Part shown: positions 16,724 to 26,012 of the stretch, in pieces
Layout: every line of letters begins with the position of its first letter
Numbering within the stretch: the stretch's first letter is position 1
Origin: Vicinamibacterales bacterium
GTDB lineage: Bacteria > Acidobacteriota > Vicinamibacteria > Vicinamibacterales > UBA2999
Assembly (NCBI GenBank): GCA_041394705.1
Contig: JAWKHS010000007.1
Location: forward strand, 248,001-312,000
Direction: 5' to 3'
Length of the DNA: 64,000 bases
Made by a program: the position numbers and the translations under genes
The notes under the pieces: generated by a model
What the model was told of the DNA's origin: nothing
The model's input: only the letters and a program-made list of their open reading frames with translations
The model's database searches: none

Positions 16724-17575
16724 GTGACGGACGTGGCTGCTGCGCCTCCCCGCCGGCCGTGGATCCGCGTGGCGGCCGGCGTGGCCGTCGCCGCGCTGAT
16801 GCTGGGCGCCACCGACACGCTGGCGCGCCAGCGGCGCATGGGCGTGTCGAACCGCTTCCCGATTCCCACCGAGGACAGCTTCGACGGCGGCTTCCACTTC
16901 TGCCGCGTCGCGTTCCAGACCGGGCGGTTCAGGCGCGGCGGATCGTGGGTCGTGGACTACCCGCGCGCCGACGTCAACCTGTCGATCCGGCTGTCCGAGC
17001 TGACCAAGACCCGGGTGACCTTCGACGGGAACCACGAACCCCGCCACTTCGTGCTGCAGCTCACGGACCCCACGCTGTTCCGCTGCCCGTTCATCATGAT
17101 GACCGAGCCCGGCGGACTCGTCTTCGACGACACGGAGGTGGCACGCCTGCGGGAGTACCTGCTGAAGGGCGGCTTCCTCTGGGCCGACGACTTCTGGGGC
17201 GAGATCGCCTGGGAGAACTTCGAGCACGAGATGCGGCGCGTGCTGCCCGCGGAGGCGTTCCCGCTGCGCGACCTCGACCGCGACCATCCGCTCTTCAACG
17301 CCCAGTTCCCGGTGCAGGAGGTGATCCAGATCCCGTCGATCAACTTCTGGGCCGGTACGGGCGGCGGCACCTCGGAATGGGGCCCGGAGAGCGCCGTCCC
17401 GCACGCGCGGGGGTTCCTCGACAAGGATGGTCGGGTCCTGGTGCTGGCCACGCACAACACGGACTACGGCGACGCCTTCGAGCGCGAGGGCGACGATCCC
17501 GACTACTTCCAGACTTTCTCGATCGACGGCTACGCCTTCGGCATCAACGTCCTGGTGTACGCGATGACCCACTGA
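16724..17575 (+). CDS. Secreted DUF4159-domain protein
   Basis: 283 residues from GTG 16724; GTG 16733 is equally possible. A hydrophobic N-terminal segment (IRVAAGVAVAALMLGATDTLA) is followed by the DUF4159 pattern: FHFCRVAFQTG, WVVDYPRADVNLSIRLSELT, RCPFIMMTEPG, LKGGFLWADDFWG and YAFGINVLVYAMTH. The domain resembles a glutamine-amidotransferase-like fold and often accompanies MoxR/BatA-type gene clusters in Acidobacteria, but here it stands alone. No biochemical role is established. Confidence 0.8.
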   Translation: MTDVAAAPPRRPWIRVAAGVAVAALMLGATDTLARQRRMGVSNRFPIPTEDSFDGGFHFCRVAFQTGRFRRGGSWVVDYPRADVNLSIRLSELTKTRVTFDGNHEPRHFVLQLTDPTLFRCPFIMMTEPGGLVFDDTEVARLREYLLKGGFLWADDFWGEIAWENFEHEMRRVLPAEAFPLRDLDRDHPLFNAQFPVQEVIQIPSINFWAGTGGGTSEWGPESAVPHARGFLDKDGRVLVLATHNTDYGDAFEREGDDPDYFQTFSIDGYAFGINVLVYAMTH

Positions 17576-17667
17576 TACCGGCGTCGGGGGCCGCGGTGCA
17601 ACCCGGCCCCGGCGGGCCGCCGGCGTGAGACGATGGTCGTGATGCCGCCCCGCGCAGGAGCGATCCG

Positions 17668-18129
17668 ATGAGACCCACGGTATTGGCGCTGTTCATGGCC
17701 GCGCTGGCGGCCCTCACCGTCTCCGCCCAGGAGACGCCGCGCAAGAAGGTGCCCAGCGACTCGGTGGAGGTCCGCGCCCGCGGATGCTTCAAGGGTCGCG
17801 TCTTCACCGGCTCGGACCGGACCGCCGAGGACGAAGGCATCGCGCTCGGCCCGAGCGTGGCCGGCCGGAGCTTCCGCGTCGCCGCGCCGAAGGCCGTGAT
17901 GGCCGAGGTGAAGGCGAACGACGGCCACTGGGTGATCGTGGAAGGCATCGTCAGAAAGGCCGACCTCGAGAAGGCGATGCTGGGCACGCGGATCGGCGGC
18001 GCGCGCGTGGTCATCGGGCAGCCCGGCCGGAACGATCCGTCGCGCGTCAACATGGCCACACCCGCCGGCGTGCCCGTGATGGACGTGACCTCGGTGCAGT
18101 ACCTCGATTCGAGCTGCCCGATCCGGTAG
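17668..18129 (+). CDS. Small secreted protein of unknown function
   Basis: 153 residues from ATG 17668, preceded by AGGAG. A signal peptide is clear (MRPTVLALFMAALAALTVSAQ). The mature part carries GCFKGRVFTGSD, a central VIVEGIVRKADLE strand and a final SSCPIR, so the two cysteines (one early, one at the end) may form a disulphide. This layout, a short beta-rich domain asking 'GCLKG', recurs in acidobacterial secreted proteins, but I do not recognise a named family. Confidence 0.65.
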   Translation: MRPTVLALFMAALAALTVSAQETPRKKVPSDSVEVRARGCFKGRVFTGSDRTAEDEGIALGPSVAGRSFRVAAPKAVMAEVKANDGHWVIVEGIVRKADLEKAMLGTRIGGARVVIGQPGRNDPSRVNMATPAGVPVMDVTSVQYLDSSCPIR

Positions 18130-18155
18130 GTGCGCGCGCCGGCACGCGGCGCGCT

Positions 18156-18183
18156 CCCCGGTCCCTGGTCCCTGGTCCCTACG
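18156..18183. repeat. Short heptad repeat
   Basis: Four 7-bp units: CCCCGGT, CCCTGGT, CCCTGGT, CCCTACG, between the secreted protein and the convergent FN3 lipoprotein. Same CCC-every-seven pattern as the other heptad arrays. Confidence 0.6.
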
Positions 18184-18204
18184 CCTTGAGCGTCAGTTCC
18201 GTAC

Positions 18205-21200
18205 TCAAGGCACCGTGACCGACACCTGGCTCGACGCGCCCGACGTGCCGCAGGCATTGGCCGCGAAGAGCCGGATGAAGTACGGGCCCGACGGCACGAT
18301 GCCGGAAACGGCGGTCGGGCTCGGCGGCAGCCCGAAGGTGCCCCAGTTCGAGGCGCCGCTCGTCGTGCCCGCCTGGATCGTGTAGCCGGTGGGAATCGCG
18401 CCGGACTGCGGCGCGTTCCACGCCACGTTCAGCCGTCCCGACGTGACGGACGCGACGAGCCCCAGCGGAGTCGACGGAATCGTACAGGTGCCGGGCTGCG
18501 CCACGAGCACCGCCTCGTTCGACGTCGGACTGGCGCCCGCCGCGTTCACGGCCACGATCCGCACGTAGTACGTGCCCGGCGGTGCGTTCGCGGCGAAGGT
18601 CCGCTGCGTGGCTGGCAGGGGGGCCACGCCGATGTTCGACAGCCCCGGCCCGGTCCCCGCGTGCAGCTGGTAGCCCGCGATCACCGGCCCGAGCGGGTTC
18701 TCCGTCCACTGCAGCGCCAGCCCCGTGCCCTGCACCGTGGCCAGGAGCGCCTGCGGGGCAAGCGGCGGTGCCGCCTGGCCGGTCGCGAACGCCACCTCGT
18801 TCGACGCCGGGCCGAGACCCGCGGGCGTCTGGGCGCGGACCCGGGCGTAGAAGACGCCGCTCGGCGCGTTGAACACCGTGTAGCCGAGGGCCGTGCCGAG
18901 CGGCACGACGGCCACCGTCTGCCCCGGCGCGAAGCCGGCCTCCAGCCGATAGGCGATGACCGGCTCGGTGGACGCCGAGGCCGGCGCCTGCCAGTTGAAG
19001 TCCACGCGGTTGCGCGTGACGACGGCGGCGAGGTTCTGGGGCGCGCTCGGCACCGACGACGGGCTCACCGTGACGACGAAGGGCGAGGTGGTGGTGAGGT
19101 TGCCGTCGGTGGCGGAGAGGGTGATCGTGGACGAGCCGAACACGCCTCGGCTCGTCACCGTGACGGCGAATGACGGCGTCGTGCCGGTGACGGTCACGCG
19201 GCTGGCCGGAATCACGGTGAGGTTCGACGAGGTGGCCGTGACGGCCACGGGCGACCCCTCGGGGTCGGTGACCGTGAAGGCGAGCGCTCCGGTGGTGCCG
19301 CCCGCGCCGGACTCGAAGATCGTCGTCGCCCCAGGCGCTCCCGTGAACACGGGCGCCTGGTTCACGCCGCCCACCGTGATGGCCGACGCCAGCGTCGAGC
19401 TCTGGCCGTCCGGATTCGTGATGGTGAGGGTGCGCGCGCCGGCCGCGGCGCCCGTCGTGTTGAGCGTGAGCGTCATGGACGTGGGGCTGTTCACGACGAC
19501 GCCCGTCACGACCACGCCGCCGCCGCTCACCGACGCGGTCGGCCGCTGGGCGAATCCCGCGCCCGGATCGAAGAACCCGCGGCCGCCCGTGGCCGCGCCC
19601 GTCACGGTCACCTGGACGTTCGAGAGGCCCGTGGGCACCGTGCTCGGCGACACCGCCGTGATGACGGCCGGCGCCGGCGCGAGGAGCTTCACCAGACGGA
19701 CGGCGTACGAGTCGTTGGCCTGGACGTACTGCTGGAGCGTCCAGAAGGTCATGTCGTCGTTCGGATCCACGCTGGTGTACGAATAATCGCCCCAGCGCTG
19801 CGTGCTCGCGGATGGCTGCACGTTGTAGGAGAACGACGTATTGGCGCTGTACTGCGTGGGCGCGTCCATCGCGCCGGCCGAGTCGGTCCGAAGCCGGCCC
19901 GTGAAGGCCGTGTTCACGCGCGTCGTGGCCCCGGCCTTCGACATGCCGAGCGCGACGTGCTGCTGCCCGTTGGGCATGATGGCGCCCATCCAGTAGTGAA
20001 TGGGATTGGCCGCGGTGGCATCGAACACCGTCCCGGACTGCGCCACCGAGACGGACGCCGACAGGTTCTGCAGCTCGTACCAGCGGATGCCGTTGCGGGT
20101 GCCGGCGCCGCTGGCCACCCCCGACGTGCTCACGCGCACCTGGTGCGTCGTCCACAGCCGCCCGTTCCGGATGACGGCCTGCAGCAGCCGATCGTCGAGG
20201 CCGTCGAGCGGCACCGCGCTGCCGGGATGCGGGACGTCGAGCGGGAAGCTCGTCGTGGCCACGGGAACCACGATGTCGGCCGACAGGCTCGGCGACGCCG
20301 TGGGACTGGCCACGCGCTTCACCACCAGCGTGCCCGCCGACACGTTGTCGATGCCGATGAAGTAGCCCTGGTTCGTGCCGCTGTCGAAGTTGTCCACGCC
20401 CTGCGGCGTGTAGATGCCGGGCGAGCCGCCCGTCGGCAGCACGGCGTCGAACTGCGACACCGAGAGCGAGTTCCCGACGAGCGCCGGCTTGTTGACGACG
20501 TACGCCGACGTGGAGTCGAACGTCAGCGAGTTCACGCTCGACCCGCAGAACTGGTTCACGCCGATGTAGAGCGCGTCCTCGTCGATGCCCAGCGTGGGAT
20601 AGTCGGCCAGGCAGCCCGCGGCCCCGCCCACGCCACCTTGCGTGCGTGTGTTGACCCAGACGTGATAGGCCCAGGACGTGCCGCCCGTGATCGACCCCGT
20701 GCTGCTCACGGCCAGCACGAAGCGGTTCGGCACAGCCACCGAGATCATGATCACGAACCAGCGGCCGGTGCGGCGGTCGTAGCGCACGCGGGGGTCCGAC
20801 GTGAACGCGCCACCGGACACGCCGGAGAAGAAGACGTCGGTGTCGACGTCCAGCACGTTGTCCTTCACCCCCGTGGCCTTGCTGATGGTGCGGAGCCGGC
20901 CGTTCAGGCCCACGAGGTACTGCGTGGGGCCCACGTCGCCCATCGTGTCGGGCGGCAGGGCATTCGTGTCCGCCAGGGTGGCCACGTCCACGTTCGGCGA
21001 CGCCGCCGTCTGCGCGATCGAGGGCGCGGCGCCGCGCGCGGCCACGCCGGGCGCCTGCCCGCCTGGCAGGTCCGGCGACAGGGGGTTCTGGGGCAGATCC
21101 CGGCGGTCCGGCCGGATCTTCCGGGCGTGCGGCCGATCCTGCCAGTCGACCACGGCCGGCGGCGTCCGGGCGGCCTCGGCCATGATGTCGGCCGTCGTCC

Positions 21201-21411
21201 GCACCTGCGCCGCGGCGCCGCCCTGCCACGCGGGCGCCGGGGTGTCGATGGTGGCGACGCCGATCGGGCCGTCGACGCCGGGCTGCGCCGGCGGCGCGAT
21301 GAGCACCGGCCGCTCCTGCTGCAGGCGGGCCGGTTGCTGGGGCGCCTCGGTCGTGCAGGCAGTCGCGGCCAGGACCAGGCCCAGCGCCAGGACGGTACGG
21401 CGGATGTACAT
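18205..21411 (-). CDS. Large secreted FN3-domain lipoprotein
   Basis: 1068 residues from ATG 21411. The N-terminus (MYIRRTVLALGLVLAATACTT) has a signal peptide with Cys19 as probable lipid-attachment site. The next ~550 residues resemble a surface-exposed propeller or peptidase-associated region (LPPDTMGDVGPTQYLVGLNG, VRYDRRTGRWFVIMI), a pattern seen in secreted glycosidase-like or bacterial Ig proteins, but no catalytic motif is recognised. Ig-like/cadherin-like segments follow, and the last ~330 residues hold FN3 units ending in FYARVRA, YYVRIVA and YFIRLFA. It is divergent from the DUF2461 gene. Likely a cell-surface adhesin or enzyme of unknown substrate. Confidence 0.75.
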   Translation of the reverse strand: MYIRRTVLALGLVLAATACTTEAPQQPARLQQERPVLIAPPAQPGVDGPIGVATIDTPAPAWQGGAAAQVRTTADIMAEAARTPPAVVDWQDRPHARKIRPDRRDLPQNPLSPDLPGGQAPGVAARGAAPSIAQTAASPNVDVATLADTNALPPDTMGDVGPTQYLVGLNGRLRTISKATGVKDNVLDVDTDVFFSGVSGGAFTSDPRVRYDRRTGRWFVIMISVAVPNRFVLAVSSTGSITGGTSWAYHVWVNTRTQGGVGGAAGCLADYPTLGIDEDALYIGVNQFCGSSVNSLTFDSTSAYVVNKPALVGNSLSVSQFDAVLPTGGSPGIYTPQGVDNFDSGTNQGYFIGIDNVSAGTLVVKRVASPTASPSLSADIVVPVATTSFPLDVPHPGSAVPLDGLDDRLLQAVIRNGRLWTTHQVRVSTSGVASGAGTRNGIRWYELQNLSASVSVAQSGTVFDATAANPIHYWMGAIMPNGQQHVALGMSKAGATTRVNTAFTGRLRTDSAGAMDAPTQYSANTSFSYNVQPSASTQRWGDYSYTSVDPNDDMTFWTLQQYVQANDSYAVRLVKLLAPAPAVITAVSPSTVPTGLSNVQVTVTGAATGGRGFFDPGAGFAQRPTASVSGGGVVVTGVVVNSPTSMTLTLNTTGAAAGARTLTITNPDGQSSTLASAITVGGVNQAPVFTGAPGATTIFESGAGGTTGALAFTVTDPEGSPVAVTATSSNLTVIPASRVTVTGTTPSFAVTVTSRGVFGSSTITLSATDGNLTTTSPFVVTVSPSSVPSAPQNLAAVVTRNRVDFNWQAPASASTEPVIAYRLEAGFAPGQTVAVVPLGTALGYTVFNAPSGVFYARVRAQTPAGLGPASNEVAFATGQAAPPLAPQALLATVQGTGLALQWTENPLGPVIAGYQLHAGTGPGLSNIGVAPLPATQRTFAANAPPGTYYVRIVAVNAAGASPTSNEAVLVAQPGTCTIPSTPLGLVASVTSGRLNVAWNAPQSGAIPTGYTIQAGTTSGASNWGTFGLPPSPTAVSGIVPSGPYFIRLFAANACGTSGASSQVSVTVP

Positions 21412-21507
21412 AAGGCGTCCGTGTCGAAGGGGGACCTTGATGCTTTCGGCGCGGGACGCCGCCGGCGATAGGCGCCGTCCCGATCCGGCGACGGGGAGGC
21501 TGCTAGC

Positions 21508-22272
21508 ATGACACGCATGCCCGATTCGGCCGCTGGTTTCACACCGCGCACGCTCACCTTCCTCCGCGCGCTGAAGCGCAACAACCGGCGGGAGTGGTTC
21601 CACGAACGGCGCGCCGAGTACGACCGGCACGTCCACGCGCCGATGGTGGCCATCATCGAGCGGCTGGCGGTGGACTTGAGGCGGGCGGCCCCGGACTTCG
21701 TCGCGAACCCGAAGATCTCGATGTTCCGCCCGTGGCGCGACACGCGCTTCAGCGCCAACAAGGCGCCGCTCAAGACCAACGTCGCCGCCGTCTTCCCCCA
21801 CCGGGCGCTCGGACGGATGGAGGGCGCGAGCCTGTACTTCGAGGTGGCACCCGAGCACGTCTGGATCGGGGGCGGCCTGTATGCACCGGACGGCCCGACG
21901 CTCCACGCCGTGCGGAGCCACATCGCCGAGCGGCACCGCGCGCTCGCGAAGCTCACCGCCGCCCCGGGCTTCACGAAGCTGCTCGGCGCGGTCCAGGGCG
22001 AGCAGGCGGCCCGGATGCCGCGCGGCTTCGACGCGGCGCACCCGGCCGCCGACCTCCTGCGGCACAAGCAGTTCCTGGCGGTACGCGAGGAGCCGGCGGC
22101 CTTCGCCGCGCGTCCGGACTTCTACGCGCAGCTCCTGGCGACCTTCACGGCGATGGCGCCGTTCGTGGCGTTCCTGAACGAGCCGATCGTGGCCCTGCAC
22201 GCCCACCGGACGCGCGACCCGCTCGTGGCCGACGGCCTGTCGCGGCCGGGCCGGCGCCGCGCCGGCGACTGA
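21508..22272 (+). CDS. DUF2461 (TIGR02453) family protein
   Basis: 254 residues from ATG 21508 with GGGAGG upstream. Matches the family from the start: FTPRTLTFLRALKRNNRREWF, then KISMFRPWRDTRFSANKAPLKT and YFEVAPEHVWIGGGLYAP. The family is widespread, cytoplasmic and without a proven function. It is followed after 59 bp by a secreted protein gene on the same strand, possibly co-transcribed. Confidence 0.88.
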   Translation: MTRMPDSAAGFTPRTLTFLRALKRNNRREWFHERRAEYDRHVHAPMVAIIERLAVDLRRAAPDFVANPKISMFRPWRDTRFSANKAPLKTNVAAVFPHRALGRMEGASLYFEVAPEHVWIGGGLYAPDGPTLHAVRSHIAERHRALAKLTAAPGFTKLLGAVQGEQAARMPRGFDAAHPAADLLRHKQFLAVREEPAAFAARPDFYAQLLATFTAMAPFVAFLNEPIVALHAHRTRDPLVADGLSRPGRRRAGD

Positions 22273-22331
22273 CGGCCGGGGCCTTGCGGCGCGCGGCCCG
22301 CGGTGGTGTAGTGGGATCGTCGGAGGTCCCC

Positions 22332-22913
22332 ATGACGACCCCGCTGAGTCTCGTCGTCACCCTCGGCATCGCGGCACTGGGCGCCGTGACGCCGCCACCT
22401 GCCGCGGCCCAGCCCGCGTCGCAGTCCCAGGCCCGCGAGATCGTGATCGGCGCGACCGTCGCCGAACGCCGGGAGGCCGCGCGAGCGCTCGTGCCGCTCC
22501 TGAAGGACGTCAAGGCGCACGCCGAGCCCGGCCTCACCGTGTCTCCCGGCGGCGCGCCCCCCTCGCCGCTGACCGGTCAGCCCTCCACGCTCTTCGCCTT
22601 CACCATCAGCCGGCGCCAGGCGCGCGTGGACGGCCGCGTGCTCGAGGCGATGGACCAGCTGCTGACCTGGAACATCGGCGGTCCCGCCACCGGGGAGCCC
22701 GAGGCGCTCTTCGATCGCTGGCTGGAAGAACTCGCCGCGCAGTCGACGGCGGCCATGGCGCTCAGCGGGGGCGGTCTGTGCGACGTCCGCTGCGTCGTGG
22801 ACCGGATGACGCGGTTGAACGAGACGTGGGGCAGCTCGCCGCGCGGACGCGGGGACAACCGCGACGAGGCGCTGCTCGAGGCGCTCACCACGGCAGTGAC
22901 CGGACCGAAGTAG
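22332..22913 (+). CDS. Secreted protein of unknown function
   Basis: 193 residues from ATG 22332, with GGAGG six bases upstream. Signal peptide about residues 1-26 (VVTLGIAALGAV...AAAQ). The mature protein is mixed helical with conserved-looking LLTWNIGGPATGEPEALFDRW and a CDVRC motif (two close cysteines, possible disulphide). No family recognised. The start is chosen by the ribosome binding site; a longer overlapping frame from 21594 is a shadow of the DUF2461 gene. Confidence 0.65.
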   Translation: MTTPLSLVVTLGIAALGAVTPPPAAAQPASQSQAREIVIGATVAERREAARALVPLLKDVKAHAEPGLTVSPGGAPPSPLTGQPSTLFAFTISRRQARVDGRVLEAMDQLLTWNIGGPATGEPEALFDRWLEELAAQSTAAMALSGGGLCDVRCVVDRMTRLNETWGSSPRGRGDNRDEALLEALTTAVTGPK

Positions 22914-23078
22914 CCGGCCATGTTCCGCCCCGGCCTGACGCGCACGCGGCCCTATGGCGGCGTTGGCCTGTCCGGCGGGGGCATCCGCCGCGTGACGTCG
23001 CTTCAAACGGAGGACACGGACCTCTCCTCAGCCGCACCGGCAGTGCGCGCTATGGTCATCTTGAGTTAACCTTTTGGC

Positions 23079-23327
23079 ATGGCCACCTCAATCAACGCCA
23101 AGACGTTGCGGGGCTCGCTGCCAGACGTGGTCAGGCGCGCGCAGAAGGGCGAACGGTTCACCGTCATCTACCGCAGCCGGCCGGCGTTCAAGATCGTGCC
23201 GCTCGACGAGGCCGAGCACGCCATGCCGCCGCTCGAAGAGGATCCGCTGTATCAGGCAGAGGCGCTCGGCTCGTCGAGCGACGGACGAACGGCTGCCGAC
23301 CACGACGAACTGCTCTATCCGAAATGA
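23079..23327 (+). CDS. Phd/YefM-type antitoxin
   Basis: 82 residues from ATG 23079. INAKTLRGSLPDVVRRAQKGERFTVI followed by FKIVPLD is the Phd/YefM DNA-binding fold; the C-terminal half (EDPLYQAEALGSSSDG...LLYPK) is the toxin-wrapping region. The AT-richer stretch just upstream (TTGAGTTAACCTTTTGGC at about 23061) may hold the promoter. The stop overlaps the toxin ATG by 4 bp. Confidence 0.85.
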   Translation: MATSINAKTLRGSLPDVVRRAQKGERFTVIYRSRPAFKIVPLDEAEHAMPPLEEDPLYQAEALGSSSDGRTAADHDELLYPK

Positions 23328-23755
23328 CCGGCCTGTTCGTGGACACGGCCGGATGGATCGCGTGCGCCGATCGCGCTGATCCCGCTCACGACGGCTGCCG
23401 CGCGGCGCGAGACAGGGCCATGCGCGAGGGCCTGATGCTCGTGACGACCGACTTCGTCGCCGACGAGACGTTGACGCTGATGCGGGTACGGCTCGGCCTT
23501 CGGGTTGCTGAGGCGTGGTGGCGCCAGGTCGACGGCAGTGCTCGCGTCCGCTGGGAACGCATCTCTCATGAACGTTTCGACCGCGCGCTGGAGCTGTTCT
23601 TCCGGTATCGGGACAAGGGCTACTCGTTTACGGACTGCACGAGCTTCGCGGTGATGCGGGAGCTCACGCTGACGACTGCGCTGACGACGGACAAGCACTT
23701 CAAGCAGATGGGGTTCGCGGTTGTGCCGGGTGGGCGCGTGACTGCGCGACGGTAG
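23324..23755 (+). CDS. PIN-domain toxin of a Phd/PIN pair
   Basis: 143 residues from ATG 23324. PIN acidic residues are in place: LFVDTAGWIACAD, FVADETLTL and GYSFTDCTSFAVM, with a final LTTDKHFKQMGF, a signature of the COG2402-like PIN group. Predicted Mg-dependent RNase inhibited by the upstream antitoxin. Second toxin-antitoxin module of the window, unrelated in antitoxin type to the VapBC pair at 13 kb. Confidence 0.87.
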   Translation: MTGLFVDTAGWIACADRADPAHDGCRAARDRAMREGLMLVTTDFVADETLTLMRVRLGLRVAEAWWRQVDGSARVRWERISHERFDRALELFFRYRDKGYSFTDCTSFAVMRELTLTTALTTDKHFKQMGFAVVPGGRVTARR

Positions 23756-23805
23756 GCACCTGGGCGCATCACCTGGAGCGCTCAGTCGGCGGACGGCCGC
23801 AGCGC

Positions 23806-25113
23806 TCAGGCCTGCGGCCGCGCTCCCCGCGTCGCGACCGCGAACAACGCCCCTCCGGCCGCCAGCGCCGCCAGGCCCGACAGCAGCTGGTTCACGGTGG
23901 CGCCGGCCAGGATGCTCAGCGTGATGCCGATGGCGAGCATCGGGATCACCGGGCCGAGCGGCGCCGTGAATTGCGCCGGGGAGACCTTGTCGGCCATGTC
24001 CGGCGCGCGCAGGCGCAGCGTGGCCCCGCAGGCCGAGAGGTACACCACGAGCCGCGCCACCGCGCTCACGGCCGCCATGAACACGAACGACCCGGTCAGC
24101 GCGAGCAGCACCAGGACCACCGACGTGAACAGGATCGCCACATGCGGCGTCTGGTAGACGGGGTGGACCTTCGCGAAGACGGGCGGCAGATCGCCGTTCT
24201 CGGCCAGGGCGAACACGGTGCGCGATCCGGACAGCAGCTGGCCCATGTTGTTGCCCGTCATCGACACCACCGAGCCGACGCTCACCAGCAGGCCCCCGAA
24301 GGCGCCCATCACCAGCGCCGACGCATCCGCGATCGGGGTGCGGGTGGCGGCCAGGTCCGGCAGGAGGCCCGCGGCCACCGCGGCCGTCAGCGTCATCACG
24401 CCGGACGCGATGAGAATCGTCGCGATGAAGGCGAAGGGCACGTCCTTCCGCGGGTTCGACGCCTCACCCGCCGGCACGCCCGTCACCTCGTAGCCGCCAT
24501 ACGCGAAGATCAGCAGCAGCGCCGCCGCGCCGAGGTTCCCGATCGACACCGGCTCGGACGGCAGCATCCGGCCCGGATCGGTGAAGAACACGCCGGCCAG
24601 GACGAACACCACCAGCGGCAGGAGCTTGCCGATGGTGAAGGCGTTCACGACCCACGACGTCTGCCGGATGCCCCGGACGTTGATCCAGGTGAGGGCGCCG
24701 AGCACCGTCAGGACCACGAGCGTCCGCGGCGCGCCCGTGGAGAGCACCGGCCAGTAGTAGCCGAGCGCGAGCGCCATGCCGTTGATCACCGAGGCGCCGC
24801 TCGACACGCGGCTGAACCACAGCATCCAGCCCACCTCGAAGCCGACGAAGCGCCCGAAGGCGACGCGCGCCGGGCCGATGGGGCCGCCCGTGCTGTCGAA
24901 CCGGCTGCCGACCTCGGCGAAGCACAGGGCGACGAAGAGCGAGGAGAGGCCGATGCCCAGGAACATCAGCGTGCCCCAGCTGCCGACGATCCTCGCCACG
25001 TCGGCCTGGATCAGGAAGATCGCCGAGCCGATCACCTGATTGACGCCGATGGCCGTCAGGTCCCACTTCCCGAGCGCGCGCCGGAGCGCCGGGACCGCGG
25101 CCGGCGTGTTCAC
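23806..25113 (-). CDS. APC-superfamily amino acid permease
   Basis: 435 residues from GTG 25113; the GTGA overlaps the stop of the hydrolase gene, which fixes the start. About 12 membrane helices; the first carries the APC motif AIGVNQVIGSAIFLI, and loop 8-9 reads LAENGDLPPVFAKVHPVYQTP as in many amino-acid/polyamine permeases. It probably imports the substrate of the coupled hydrolase and GcvT-like enzymes. Substrate not deducible. Confidence 0.88.
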   Translation of the reverse strand: MNTPAAVPALRRALGKWDLTAIGVNQVIGSAIFLIQADVARIVGSWGTLMFLGIGLSSLFVALCFAEVGSRFDSTGGPIGPARVAFGRFVGFEVGWMLWFSRVSSGASVINGMALALGYYWPVLSTGAPRTLVVLTVLGALTWINVRGIRQTSWVVNAFTIGKLLPLVVFVLAGVFFTDPGRMLPSEPVSIGNLGAAALLLIFAYGGYEVTGVPAGEASNPRKDVPFAFIATILIASGVMTLTAAVAAGLLPDLAATRTPIADASALVMGAFGGLLVSVGSVVSMTGNNMGQLLSGSRTVFALAENGDLPPVFAKVHPVYQTPHVAILFTSVVLVLLALTGSFVFMAAVSAVARLVVYLSACGATLRLRAPDMADKVSPAQFTAPLGPVIPMLAIGITLSILAGATVNQLLSGLAALAAGGALFAVATRGARPQA

Positions 25114-25933
25114 GCCCGGCCCACCCAGTCGCCGTACAGCTCCGGGCGGCGATGGCGCAGTACAGCTTGCGGGCGGGCGAGGCGTCGTTGGCCGACAGGT
25201 CGATGTCGGCGAGGAGCACGTAGTCCTCGCCCTGCGGGGCCCGCGCGATCAGCTCGCCGAAGGGCCCGCACACGAAGGACTCGCCCGAGAACTCGAGGAC
25301 GTCCTCGCGGCCCACGCGGTTGCAGAGCGCCACGTGATAGCCGTTCTGGAGCGCCGCGACCCGCATCTCGGCCTCGTACAGGCCGTCGGGGAACTCGCCC
25401 ACCGTGCCGGCCTGCGGCACCACCACCAGATCGGCTCCGTTCAACGCGAGCGCGCGCATGTACTCCGGGAAATGGCGGTCGTAGCAGATGGCGACGCCGA
25501 TCCGGCCGACGCGCGTGTCGTACACCGGCGCGCCCGTGTCGCCGGGCGTGTAGTAGCCCTGCTCGTGGAAGCCGGGGTAGTCGGTGATGTGCGCCATCCG
25601 GGTCATGCCCAGCGTGACGCCGTTGGCGTCGATGACGGGCGAGCAGTCGTAGGTGTCGATGCCGTCGCGCTCGAAGATGTTGAGCACGATGACCACGCCG
25701 TGCTCGGCGGCCTTCGCCTGGAAGGCGGTCACCGTCGGGCCTTCCAGCGTCTCCGAGTGGCTCCGGAAGGTCGAGTCGGCCGGCCGCTGCGGGTGGAACC
25801 AGTCGAACGCCAGCTCCGCGAAGCATACGAGCTGGGCGCCCGCCGACGCCGCCAGATCCACCGCGGCCAGGCCGCGGCGCACGTTGTCGGCCTTGTCGCG
25901 CGTGGCGTGCTGCTGCACGAGGGCGAGCTTCAT
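25110..25933 (-). pseudogene. Carbon-nitrogen hydrolase (nitrilase family) with a 1-base frameshift near its end
   Basis: ATG 25933. Frame one reads a normal nitrilase-superfamily amidase up to ASPARKLY, with FAELAFDW (catalytic Glu), VAICYDRHFPEYMRAL (nucleophile Cys) and GEDYVLLADIDL. The expected ending LRHRRPELYGDWVGRA lies in the next frame and its TGA overlaps the permease GTG by 4 bp, so that frame was the real end. One base, probably a C, is missing near 25160. Restored length would be 274 residues. Unusually, the site of the family's catalytic Lys (usually RK.H) reads TRMAHI. It could be a sequencing error, a fresh mutation, or a programmed shift; the unshifted product runs on about 230 residues. 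Confidence 0.8.
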
Positions 25934-26012
25934 GGCGGGGGCAGTGTACTGCAGGCGGCTCGAAAGTTCGCCCGCGCCGTCCCTGCCGGATGCGACCCGG
26001 TGGGCGCCGGGC

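Noticed and set aside
24464..25933. 489-residue reading of the C-N hydrolase
   Set aside because: Everything after about residue 257 is out-of-frame sequence of the permease gene; the true ending is in the next frame.
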